NCBI GenBank assembly: GCA_001483205.1
Contig: JPPB01000240.1
Coordinates: 1 to 12,800, forward strand
Direction: 5' to 3'
DNA from: an alpha proteobacterium 3107
GTDB taxonomy: Bacteria; Pseudomonadota; Alphaproteobacteria; Rhodobacterales; Rhodobacteraceae
Length of the DNA stretch: 12,800 bases
The position numbers and the translations under genes were made by a program. Of this stretch, positions 1 through 5,970 are shown in pieces; within the stretch, counting starts at the first letter, position 1; each line of letters opens with the position of its first letter. The notes beneath the pieces were generated by a model that searched no databases, was not told the DNA's origin, and saw only the letters and a list, made by a program, of their open reading frames with translations.

Positions 1-40
1 ACAGCGCCCGCGCCCGCCAGCGGGTTCAGAAAGCGCAGGG

Positions 41-796
41 ATGATTGCCCAGCTTGGCATGTATGATGCGCCGTCAAACCGGGCGGCGAATGACAGGCTG
101 TGGGCGGCAATTCGGGCGCGGCTGGGATACGGCCCCCGACGCCTGAACCGCGACATTGCGCCGGATCAGGGCTGGCGGCGGTCCGACCTGTTGCTGTCGC
201 AGACATGCGGCTATCCGTTCCGGGCGCATCTGGCGGGAAAGGTGGCGCTGATCGGCACGCCTGACCATGGTCTCGACGGGTGCCCGCCGGGATACTACCG
301 AAGCGTTTTCGTCGCCCGCGCCGATGACCCCCGCACCTGCCTTGCCGATTTCGACCGGGCGCGCTTTGCCTATAATGACGCGCTGTCGCAATCGGGCTGG
401 GCCGCGCCGCGCCATCACGCGGGCCGGATTGGCCTTTCGTTCGGGCCGCTTGTCTGCACCGGGGGGCACGCAGGGTCTGCGCGGGCGGTTCTGCAAGGCC
501 GGGCCGACCTTGCCGCCCTTGATGCGCTGAGCTGGCAGTTCCTGCGCCGCGACCATGAGTGGACGGCTGGCCTGAAACCGGTGGCAGAGACCGCGCCAAC
601 CCCGGCACTGCCCTATATCTGTGCGCCTGACCGGGATGCGGGCGCTCTGTTCGGGGCGGTCTCTGGTGCCATCGGTGACCTGTCGGCGGCGGATCGCGAG
701 ACGCTTGCACTCTGTGGGGTTGTGCGGGTGCCCGAGGCAGCCTATCTTGCCGTCCCGACGCCGCCCGGCTCGGATGCGCCGCAACCGCAGGATTGA
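41..796 (+). CDS. PhnD-like phosphate/phosphonate-type substrate-binding protein without signal peptide
   Basis: The 251-residue product resembles the PhnD/SsuA/transferrin-type periplasmic-binding fold (phosphonate-binding family). Family-like stretches are LLSQTCGYPF (51-60), YRSVFVARADDP (86-97) and GGHAGSARAVLQGRADLAALDALSW (in 141-165), the last matching the usual hinge-side 'GRADLAAID' motif. There is no N-terminal hydrophobic leader: the protein opens directly with MIAQLGMYDAP, the first beta strand, so it should be cytoplasmic, unlike true ABC-transporter binding proteins. Such leaderless relatives are common in alphaproteobacteria and their ligand is unknown. The start at 41 has only a weak purine stretch (GCAGGG) touching the ATG, so the initiation site is moderately certain. 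No transporter permease or ATPase of the phosphonate type lies next to it in the window. Substrate cannot be told from sequence. Confidence 0.8.
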   Translation: MIAQLGMYDAPSNRAANDRLWAAIRARLGYGPRRLNRDIAPDQGWRRSDLLLSQTCGYPFRAHLAGKVALIGTPDHGLDGCPPGYYRSVFVARADDPRTCLADFDRARFAYNDALSQSGWAAPRHHAGRIGLSFGPLVCTGGHAGSARAVLQGRADLAALDALSWQFLRRDHEWTAGLKPVAETAPTPALPYICAPDRDAGALFGAVSGAIGDLSAADRETLALCGVVRVPEAAYLAVPTPPGSDAPQPQD

Positions 797-810
797 TTGC
801 CGGGATATAG

Positions 811-839
811 TTGCGGCGAATCCGAAATCGGTATATACA
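811..839 (+). promoter_or_regulatory. possible promoter of the low-GC gene
   Basis: TTGCGG (811-816) and TATACA (834-839) are separated by 17 bases and lie about 40 bases before the ATG at 881. The -35 matches the sigma-70 consensus at only three positions and the -10 at four, so this is a weak prediction. It is listed because the gene looks separately acquired and probably needs its own promoter. Confidence 0.3.
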
Positions 840-880
840 GTTACGCACATCGCATATCGCTTAACAAGAAAGAGGATAAT

Positions 881-1261
881 ATGTTGATCAATCTGGATGA
901 ATGTTTTGGCACGATTCACTGCTATATTCGTGAGCGGCCGGGTCTGAAATACCATGGCTACATTGAAGACACGCTTAACTATATGGTCGACAATGCGCCT
1001 GTGTCCAAGAATAATGCACGTGTAGACCGGAATAAGGCCATAAAGTGGATGGAGCAGAAGTGGCAGGATAAAGAACCCTTCAAGGAAAAAGGCGTTGAAA
1101 ACGGCTTTGGGGGGATCTTGGCAAATGTGACCACAGCGATTCATGGCGAAGGTAACGGCCCTGTGCCTAAGCCGGATAAAGGCGGGTGGTATGAAAGAGA
1201 AGGCGACACGATAGTTCTGCATTCGGATTTCATCAAGGCGTGGAAGGCAGCGCATGACTGA
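881..1261 (+). CDS. hypothetical protein, 126 aa, low GC, unrecognised
   Basis: I do not recognise this protein. The reading frame can be extended upstream to a TTG at 797, but the ATG at 881 is preferred because AGAGGA (871-876) sits four bases before it, the best Shine-Dalgarno in this part of the window. The product (starting MLINLDECFG) is small, soluble and charged, rich in Lys, Asn, Asp, Trp and Tyr, with no signal peptide or membrane segment. Visible stretches are NKAIKWMEQKWQDKEPF (around 50-66), a glycine-rich middle (GVENGFGGILANV) and a C-terminus GDTIVLHSDFIKAWKAAHD. By hand count the segment 961-1080 is about 46% GC, against about 77% in 1561-1620. Codon use (AAT, AAA, ATA, TAT) also differs from the neighbours. 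This suggests recent acquisition. It lies between two unrelated same-strand genes and is probably monocistronic. Function unknown. Confidence 0.75.
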   Translation: MLINLDECFGTIHCYIRERPGLKYHGYIEDTLNYMVDNAPVSKNNARVDRNKAIKWMEQKWQDKEPFKEKGVENGFGGILANVTTAIHGEGNGPVPKPDKGGWYEREGDTIVLHSDFIKAWKAAHD

Positions 1262-1358
1262 CAGCCGGTTTCCCCCACACCGGCCCAGATTATCCATTGC
1301 AATTATCCATGTTTTGGGGACTACTGCCCTCTGACACCCGAAACCATGGCTGCCACCC

Positions 1359-2138
1359 GTGACAGACCCCGCCCCGCCCGTCATCGAAATTCGCGACCTG
1401 CACAAGGCCTATGGCAGGCTTGAGGTGCTCCGCGGTGTCAGCCTCAGTGCCCGCAAAGGCAACGTGGTGACGCTGATCGGCTCATCGGGATCGGGCAAAT
1501 CAACCCTGCTCAGATGCTGCAACCTGCTTGAGAACAGCCAGCGGGGCGAGGTTCTGTTCGAGGGCGAACCGGTAGAGTGGCGGGGTGAGGGCGCGCGCCG
1601 CCACCCCGTTGATCGGGCGCAACTGATCCGCATCCGCACCAACCTGTCGATGGTCTTTCAGCAATTCAACCTCTGGTCCCACATGACCGTCCTGCAAAAC
1701 GTAACCGAAGCCCCCGTCACCGTTCTGAAGCGCGACCGGGAAGAGGCCGAGGCAAGCGCGCGCGCATACCTGACCAAGGTCGGCATCGGCGACAAATGCG
1801 ACGCTTACCCGGCGCAGTTGTCCGGCGGCCAGCAGCAGCGCGCGGCGATTGCCCGGGCGCTGTGCATGGAACCGAGGGCACTGTTGTTCGACGAACCCAC
1901 CTCGGCCCTTGACCCCGAACTGGAGCAAGAGGTCGTCCGGGTGATCAGGGCGCTGGCGGGCGAAGGCCGGACCATGCTGATCGTCACCCATGACATGCGG
2001 ATGGCGGCGGACGTTTCCGGCCATGTCGTTTTCCTTCATCAGGGCCGGATTGAAGAGGAAGGCCCGCCTTCCGAGCTTCTCGACGCCCCGAAGACCCGCC
2101 GCTTACAGCAGTTTCTGAGCGCCGCCGCGGCGGCATAA
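1359..2138 (+). CDS. ABC transporter ATP-binding protein, polar amino-acid (HisP) type
   Basis: This is the cytoplasmic ATPase that drives the amino-acid importer encoded by the next three genes. All nucleotide-binding motifs are intact in 259 residues: Walker A GSSGSGKST (41-49), Q-loop VFQQFNLWSHMTVLQNV with Gln101, signature LSGGQQQR (154-161), Walker B ALLFDEP with catalytic Glu179, D-loop SALD, and the switch His211 in VTHDM. The FNLWSHMTV segment after the Q-loop is typical of the HisP/GlnQ/ArtP subfamily. The start is GTG at 1359; the ATG at 1346 is in another frame, and the frame closes upstream at 1332. No convincing Shine-Dalgarno is visible. The exact amino acid carried cannot be told from this subunit. 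Confidence 0.93.
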   Translation: MTDPAPPVIEIRDLHKAYGRLEVLRGVSLSARKGNVVTLIGSSGSGKSTLLRCCNLLENSQRGEVLFEGEPVEWRGEGARRHPVDRAQLIRIRTNLSMVFQQFNLWSHMTVLQNVTEAPVTVLKRDREEAEASARAYLTKVGIGDKCDAYPAQLSGGQQQRAAIARALCMEPRALLFDEPTSALDPELEQEVVRVIRALAGEGRTMLIVTHDMRMAADVSGHVVFLHQGRIEEEGPPSELLDAPKTRRLQQFLSAAAAA

Positions 2139-2171
2139 CCCCAAACCCAACCCCAACAAGGAGAAACCAGC

Positions 2172-2891
2172 ATGAAAACACCAATCGCGATTGCCGCGCT
2201 TCTGGCCCTGACCTCTGGCCCGGCCCTGGCGCAAACCGTTCGCATGGGAACCGAGGGCGCCTATCCCCCCTATAACTTCCTCAACGACGCGGGCGAGGTT
2301 GACGGCTTTGAGCGCGACGTGGGCGACGCGCTGTGCGAACGCGCCGGGCTGACCTGCGAATGGGTCACCAATGACTGGGATTCGATCATCCCCAACCTGG
2401 TGTCCGGCAACTATGACACCATCATCGCGGGCATGTCGATCACGCCCGAGCGTGATGAGGTCATCGACTTCACCCAGGAATATTTTCCGCCCGATCCGTC
2501 CGCTTATCTGGCGGCGTCCGACAGCGCCGATCTGACCGGTGGCGTCATCGCGGCGCAGGTCGGCACCATCCAGGCCGGTCATGTCGCCGCCAGCGGCGCG
2601 ACGCTGGTCGAATTTGCCACGCCGGATGAAACCATCGCCGCCGTGCGCAATGGCGAGGCCGACGCGGTGCTGGCCGACAAAGCGTTTCTTGAGCCGTTCG
2701 CCGCCGAGGATGACGGCCTGATGCTGGTTGGCGAAGATGTTGCCATCGGGGGTGGCATCGGCATGGGCCTTCGCGAGAGCGATACCGAACTGCGGGCCAA
2801 ATTCGACGCCGCCATCACCGCGATGAAGGCGGACGGCAGCCTGAACGCCCTGATCGAAAAATGGTTTGAAGGCCGCACCGGTCCCTACTGA
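2172..2891 (+). CDS. periplasmic amino-acid-binding protein of ABC transporter (HisJ/ArgT type)
   Basis: The 239-residue product is the extracytoplasmic solute receptor of the importer. A clear Sec signal peptide (MKTPIAIAALLALTSGPALA, cut after Ala20) is followed by a bacterial extracellular solute-binding family 3 fold opening GTEGAYPPYNF. AGMSITPERDEVIDFT contains Arg94, equivalent to the arginine that grips the ligand carboxylate in HisJ/LAO. Asp169 in GEADAVLAD matches the usual amino-group ligand. Cys55 and Cys62 have the C-x6-C spacing of the HisJ disulfide. These features point to an L-amino acid, probably basic or polar, but specificity is inference. AAGGAG at 2158-2163 is a strong Shine-Dalgarno eight bases before the ATG, the best in the operon, fitting the need for excess binding protein. 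The 33-base gap after the ATPase gene is C/A-rich and unstructured. Confidence 0.92.
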   Translation: MKTPIAIAALLALTSGPALAQTVRMGTEGAYPPYNFLNDAGEVDGFERDVGDALCERAGLTCEWVTNDWDSIIPNLVSGNYDTIIAGMSITPERDEVIDFTQEYFPPDPSAYLAASDSADLTGGVIAAQVGTIQAGHVAASGATLVEFATPDETIAAVRNGEADAVLADKAFLEPFAAEDDGLMLVGEDVAIGGGIGMGLRESDTELRAKFDAAITAMKADGSLNALIEKWFEGRTGPY

Positions 2892-2908
2892 GCGGACAAG
2901 ACGCAAGA

Positions 2909-2951
2909 GGCGCGGGCAGCGCGGTGGTGCGGGCAAAGGACCGCCCGCGCC
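2909..2951 (+). promoter_or_regulatory. GC-rich hairpin between binding-protein and permease genes
   Basis: GGCGCGGGC (2909-2917) is perfectly complementary to GCCCGCGCC (2943-2951). A competing stem pairs GGTGCGGGC (2926-2934) with the same 3' arm, with one G-U pair and an 8-base loop. No U-tract follows, so it is unlikely to be a full terminator. Such structures between receptor and permease genes of ABC importers commonly protect the upstream mRNA from 3' decay and lower downstream expression. That role here is inference. Confidence 0.55.
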
Positions 2952-2982
2952 TGCCCGTTGTCCTGCGCCACGCGAACACTGA

Positions 2983-3864
2983 ATGCTGCCTTATTGCGCC
3001 GATCCTGATACGCTGTCCGGCCTGACCTGGCTGTCGTGCTACCTGACCACAGGCAAGCACATGGCCTTTTATCTGTCGTTCCTGACCGTGATGGCGCTTT
3101 TGCTGGTCACCGCCCCGACAGCGCTGTTGTTCGGTTTCGGGGGCGCGGTGGCGGCGCGGTCGCGCATCCCGCCGTTGCGCTGGCTGGGGCTGGCCTATAC
3201 CTCAATCGTGCGCGGCGTACCCGACATCGCCTTTTTCCTGTTCTTCGTCATTGCACTTGATCAGGCCTTCGAGTGGGTCCGGCACAAGGTCAAATGCCCC
3301 GACTGGACAGAGGCCGTCCGGCAGGGCAATGATTTCGTGGTCTGTGCCGCCGCCAAACTGCCGCTTTCGACCGCGCCGCAATGGATGCACGAGATATACG
3401 GCTTTGCCCTTGCGGTTCTGACCTTTGCGATTGTCTTCGGGGCCTTTGCCGCCAATGTGCTGTCCGGGGCGATGCGGGCGGTCCCCCGCGCGCAGACGGA
3501 AACGGCAGAAGCCTACGGCATGTCGCGGCGGCAGGTATTCCGGCGGGTCACCGTCCCCCAGATGTGGGTCTATGCCCTGCCCGGCCTGTCAAACCTGTGG
3601 ATGCTGCTTGTGAAATCGACGCCGCTTTTGTTCCTGTTGGGGGTCGAGGACATCGTTTACTGGGCGCGCGAATTGGGAGGCTCCAAGACCGCCAGATTCA
3701 GCGACTATCCCCATGGCGATTGGCGGATGTGGTATTTCCTTGCGCTTCTGGTCTTCTATCTGCTGCTGACCAGAGTGAGCGAGATCATTCTCGACCGGCT
3801 GATGGCGCGCCTGACCCACGGGCAGGCCACCGTCGGGGCGGATACGCGGGAAAGGGCCGCCTGA
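2983..3864 (+). CDS. amino-acid ABC transporter permease (HisQ position), extended
   Basis: This inner-membrane subunit forms half of the translocation channel. Hydrophobic segments are visible near residues 28-52, 70-95, 138-160, 195-222 and 249-270. The cytoplasmic coupling loop that docks on the ATPase is at about 174-192 (AEAYGMSRRQVFRRVTVPQ), with the expected EA..G and final P. At 293 residues it is longer than classic HisQ (about 230). The extra length is an N-terminal stretch and a polar insert around 93-137 containing Cys105 and Cys121, predicted to face the periplasm. It starts at ATG 2983, 91 bases after the binding-protein gene and after a hairpin, with no clear Shine-Dalgarno. 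Its stop overlaps the next start as ATGA. Confidence 0.9.
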   Translation: MLPYCADPDTLSGLTWLSCYLTTGKHMAFYLSFLTVMALLLVTAPTALLFGFGGAVAARSRIPPLRWLGLAYTSIVRGVPDIAFFLFFVIALDQAFEWVRHKVKCPDWTEAVRQGNDFVVCAAAKLPLSTAPQWMHEIYGFALAVLTFAIVFGAFAANVLSGAMRAVPRAQTETAEAYGMSRRQVFRRVTVPQMWVYALPGLSNLWMLLVKSTPLLFLLGVEDIVYWARELGGSKTARFSDYPHGDWRMWYFLALLVFYLLLTRVSEIILDRLMARLTHGQATVGADTRERAA

Positions 3865-4691
3865 TGAGCTGCTGGCAGACCATACAGGACTATGCCCTGC
3901 GCTCTGTCGGCTATGGCGAACGCCTGTTGCCACGGGATGATTTCACCCTGTGCCATCAGTTCACCCTGATCGGATCGGGCCTGATCTGGAATGTCTATTT
4001 CGGGGCGCTGGCGCTGTGTTTCGGGTTTTTTCTGGCGACAGGGGTGGCGCTTGGTAAGGCCAGCCCGGCCCCTTGGCTGCGCAAACCGGCAGAATGGTTT
4101 GTCTTCGTCTTTCGCGGCTCGCCGCTGTTCATCCAGTTCTTTCTGGCCTATTTCTTCTTCATCACGCTGAACAATACAGAGATCGCGGGGGTGTCGTTCA
4201 GGGGCGCGTTCGACTGGTTCACCAGCGCCTGGCTGGGGGCGTTGGTCGTGCTTTTCCTCAACACCGCCGCCTATAGCGCGGAAATCTTTCACGGCGCGCT
4301 TCAGTCCGTTCCCAGGGGCGACATCGAGGCCGCCGACGCCTACGGGCTGACGGGCTGGCCGCGGTTCCGGCGCGTCATCTGGCCGACGATGCTGCGGCTT
4401 GCCTGGCCCGCCTATACCAACGAGGCGATATTCCTGTTCCACGCCACGACGCTGGTGTTCTTTTCGGGCTTTCCCGCCTGGCAGCAAAAGGGCGATGCGC
4501 TCTATTACGCCAATTACTTTGCCGACAAGACCTTCAACCCCTTCGTGCCCTACCCGATTCTGGCCGGTTACTTCATTCTGCTGACGCTGGCGGTGATCGG
4601 GGTCTGCGCCGTCGTGAACAGGCGGCTCAACCGCCATCTGCCGCAAGACCGGCGGCAAAGGCTGAAGCTGCGCCTGCGGATTATTCGCTGA
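3864..4691 (+). CDS. amino-acid ABC transporter permease (HisM position)
   Basis: This is the second channel subunit of the importer (275 residues). The chosen ATG at 3864 overlaps the previous stop (ATGA) and has AAGGG seven bases upstream; the open frame continues further upstream but only as a shadow of the first permease gene. The coupling loop is at 155-174 (EAADAYGLTGWPRFRRVIWP), the canonical EAA...G pattern. FVFRGSPLFIQFF (80-92) is the conserved RG(T/S)P motif of the HisM/HisQ family, and several membrane spans follow. The C-terminus is highly basic (RRQRLKLRLRIIR). The last 11 bases of this gene (4681-4691) are also the last bases of convergent phaR. No terminator fits between them, so transcripts from both sides probably overlap. 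Confidence 0.92.
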   Translation: MSCWQTIQDYALRSVGYGERLLPRDDFTLCHQFTLIGSGLIWNVYFGALALCFGFFLATGVALGKASPAPWLRKPAEWFVFVFRGSPLFIQFFLAYFFFITLNNTEIAGVSFRGAFDWFTSAWLGALVVLFLNTAAYSAEIFHGALQSVPRGDIEAADAYGLTGWPRFRRVIWPTMLRLAWPAYTNEAIFLFHATTLVFFSGFPAWQQKGDALYYANYFADKTFNPFVPYPILAGYFILLTLAVIGVCAVVNRRLNRHLPQDRRQRLKLRLRIIR

Positions 4692-5268
4692 GCTTTGACA
4701 GCTTGGATTGCAGTTCGGCCAGTTGTTCGCGAATTTCCTGCAATTCCCCGCTTGCCTCCCCATTGCCCGAGGGCGGCGGCGGGGTGGCAGGTGCGCGGGT
4801 TTCCGGCGGCGGCGTCAGCCAGGCCCCGGTCATCGCCTTCATAAACGCCTCTTGCTGCGCCTTCATTGCCTCGAACCCCGGCATGTTCACCATCGGGGTC
4901 ATCGCGCCCAGGTTCTCGATCATCCGGCTCTGACCATCGCGCAAGACCTCGAACGACATGGCCAGAAACTCCGGCACCACGCTTTGCGCCTGCGACGTAT
5001 AACTGCGCACGAGGTCCGTCAGCACATTGACCGGCAACACGTTCTCGCCACGACTTTCGTGCTCGGCAATGATCTGAAGCAGATATTGCCGGGTCAGGTC
5101 ATCCCCGGTTTTCAGGTCAACGATTTTCACATCACGGCCCGCGCGAATAAAGCCCGCGATGTCCTCCAGCGTCACATAATCGCTGCTTTCGGTGTTATAC
5201 AACCTGCGACTGGCGTAGCGTTTGATCAAGAGCGGTCTGTCGGTATCGGCCAAAACCCATCCCCCCAT
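4681..5268 (-). CDS. phaR: PHB synthesis repressor PhaR
   Basis: PhaR represses phasin and other PHB genes, binds PHB granules directly, and leaves the DNA when polymer is present. The N-terminal PHB accumulation regulator DNA-binding domain (about residues 11-72: PLLIKRYASRRLYNTESSDYVTLEDI..., VKIVDLKTGDDLTRQYLLQII) is essentially identical to the family pattern. The PHB_acc region follows (77-116, ENVLPVNVLTDLVRSYTSQAQ). Residues 131-150 are Met/Phe/Ala-rich. A Pro/Thr-rich linker (152-173) leads to a leucine-heptad tail (174-195) that may form a coiled coil. The ATG at 5268 lacks a Shine-Dalgarno. A TTG at 5253, preceded by a G-rich run and giving a start of the form M-ADTDRPLL, is a good alternative. 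A TATAAA element (5296-5301) just past the phaP terminator may be a -10 box. Confidence 0.95.
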   Translation of the reverse strand: MGGWVLADTDRPLLIKRYASRRLYNTESSDYVTLEDIAGFIRAGRDVKIVDLKTGDDLTRQYLLQIIAEHESRGENVLPVNVLTDLVRSYTSQAQSVVPEFLAMSFEVLRDGQSRMIENLGAMTPMVNMPGFEAMKAQQEAFMKAMTGAWLTPPPETRAPATPPPPSGNGEASGELQEIREQLAELQSKLSKLSE

Positions 5269-5308
5269 GCGGTGCGACAGAGATTAGGACAGCGGTTTAT
5301 AAATGCAA

Positions 5309-5341
5309 GAAAAGAAAAATGGCGGGCCACAAGGGCCCGCC
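5309..5341 (-). terminator. intrinsic terminator of phaP
   Basis: Read on the minus strand, GGCGGGCC and GGCCCGCC (5334-5341 and 5321-5328) form a perfect 8-bp stem with a five-base loop, followed at once by the U-rich run ATTTTTCTTTTC (5320-5309). This is a textbook Rho-independent terminator 53 bases past the phaP stop. It separates the phaP transcript from phaR, although some read-through into phaR is possible. Confidence 0.88.
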
Positions 5342-5347
5342 AAAACA

Positions 5348-5378
5348 TGCGGCGCGCGGGGGGAGGAAGTGCGCCGCA
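5348..5378 (-). promoter_or_regulatory. second 3'-UTR hairpin of phaP
   Basis: TGCGGCGC (5348-5355) is exactly complementary to GCGCCGCA (5371-5378) with a 15-base loop. It lies between the phaP stop (5394) and the terminator hairpin, so the phaP message would end in two tandem stems. A role in mRNA stability is inference. Confidence 0.5.
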
Positions 5379-5393
5379 ATCCCTGCCGCCGGT

Positions 5394-5837
5394 TTACTTG
5401 GCAGCCGCTTTCACGGTTTTGGCGGCGTCGTTGCTGGCTTTCCTGAAGGTCGCGGTCGCGTCGTCGCCGATTTCCTTACCAGCGGCCAGAACCAGCTCGA
5501 CCGTTTCCATCTGCACCTTGCGGGCGATCTCGGCAAAGGCGGCCAGATTCTCGGCGGCCATCTCGGCAGAGGCCGAGGCGAACTCGGTTACCGACTTGCC
5601 GTATTCAGCCGGTTCGTCCTTGACGGTGGACACATTGCCCAGTCTGGTGATCGTGTCTTTGGTCCATTTGGAAGAAATCTCGGCGGATTTCTCGGCGGCG
5701 TCCAGGGCGACCCTGGACATCTTTTCGCCCAGCAACGCCTGCGATCTGAAGGCGTCGTGAACGGCTTTGGTGTCTACCGGGAACGCGCCCAGCATGTCCT
5801 GCATGACTTTCGCGAAGTCTTGTTGTGCCTTGGCCAT
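5394..5837 (-). CDS. phaP: phasin, PHB granule-coating protein
   Basis: Phasins coat PHB granules, controlling their number and size. The 147-residue product (MAKAQQDFAKVMQDMLGAFPVD...) has the alphaproteobacterial phasin pattern: a mostly helical, Ala/Lys/Glu-rich chain without cysteine, signal peptide or membrane span, with amphipathic segments around 22-60 and 83-120 and a Lys/Ala tail (AAKTVKAAAK). The start is ATG 5837, supported by CAGGAG (5850-5845) seven bases upstream; the frame is open further upstream but that extension is non-coding. The gene sits between phaC and phaR on the same strand but has its own promoter, candidate PhaR operator and strong terminator. This suits an abundant, separately controlled structural protein. 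Confidence 0.93.
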   Translation of the reverse strand: MAKAQQDFAKVMQDMLGAFPVDTKAVHDAFRSQALLGEKMSRVALDAAEKSAEISSKWTKDTITRLGNVSTVKDEPAEYGKSVTEFASASAEMAAENLAAFAEIARKVQMETVELVLAAGKEIGDDATATFRKASNDAAKTVKAAAK

Positions 5838-5851
5838 CTTGTATCTCCTGA

Positions 5852-5885
5852 TCCGTGGGGGTGGGGGAAGGTGTGATCCCACGGA
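5852..5885 (-). promoter_or_regulatory. 5'-UTR hairpin of phaP next to the Shine-Dalgarno
   Basis: TCCGTGGG (5852-5859) and CCCACGGA (5878-5885) form a perfect 8-bp stem with an 18-base loop. On the phaP mRNA it would begin about a dozen bases from the predicted 5' end and finish one base before the Shine-Dalgarno at 5850-5845. It could protect the 5' end from RNase E or tune ribosome access; either role is inference. Confidence 0.5.
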
Positions 5886-5896
5886 ATTTCGCGTGT

Positions 5897-5931
5897 GCAG
5901 CATACTTATATGCTGCATTGCAGCATTGCAA
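5897..5931 (-). promoter_or_regulatory. phaP promoter with overlapping palindromic PhaR operator
   Basis: On the minus strand TTGCAA (5931-5926) and TATAAG (5910-5905) are 15 bases apart and form a plausible sigma-70 promoter for phaP. Two palindromes overlap it: GCAGCATA (5897-5904) / TATGCTGC (5909-5916) with a four-base spacer, and TGCTGCA (5911-5917) / TGCAGCA (5919-5925) around one base. The core CTGC-ATT-GCAG (5913-5923) fits the TGC-rich CTGC/GCAG inverted repeats that I recall as described for PhaR of Paracoccus and Rhodobacter. Binding here would block RNA polymerase; release by PHB would induce phasin. The palindromes are seen directly; the regulator is inferred. Confidence 0.75.
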
Positions 5932-5970
5932 GCCCCTTTCGCGCTTTTGATGTGATTTTTTCCCCTGTCG

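Noticed and set aside
1264..1284. Inverted repeat GCCGGT / ACCGGC just after the orphan gene, as a possible terminator
   Set aside because: The stem has only six pairs with a nine-base loop and no following U-tract, so intrinsic termination is not supported.
74..1405. A long minus-strand open frame (443 codons) across the first gene, the orphan gene and the start of the ABC ATPase gene
   Set aside because: Its translation is Arg/Pro/Ala-rich over the GC-rich parts, has no family motifs and crosses several well-supported plus-strand genes. It is a shadow frame.
2139..2157. C-tract series (CCCC, CCC, CCCC) before the binding-protein gene, as a possible i-motif or opposite-strand G-quadruplex
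   Set aside because: Only three tracts of three or more are present; four are needed for an intramolecular structure. It is better seen as an unstructured leader.
3756..4763. Minus-strand open frame of 335 codons opposite the second permease, joining up with the phaR end
   Set aside because: The product is Arg/Pro/Gln/Gly-rich without motifs, and the plus-strand permease and phaR explain the region fully.
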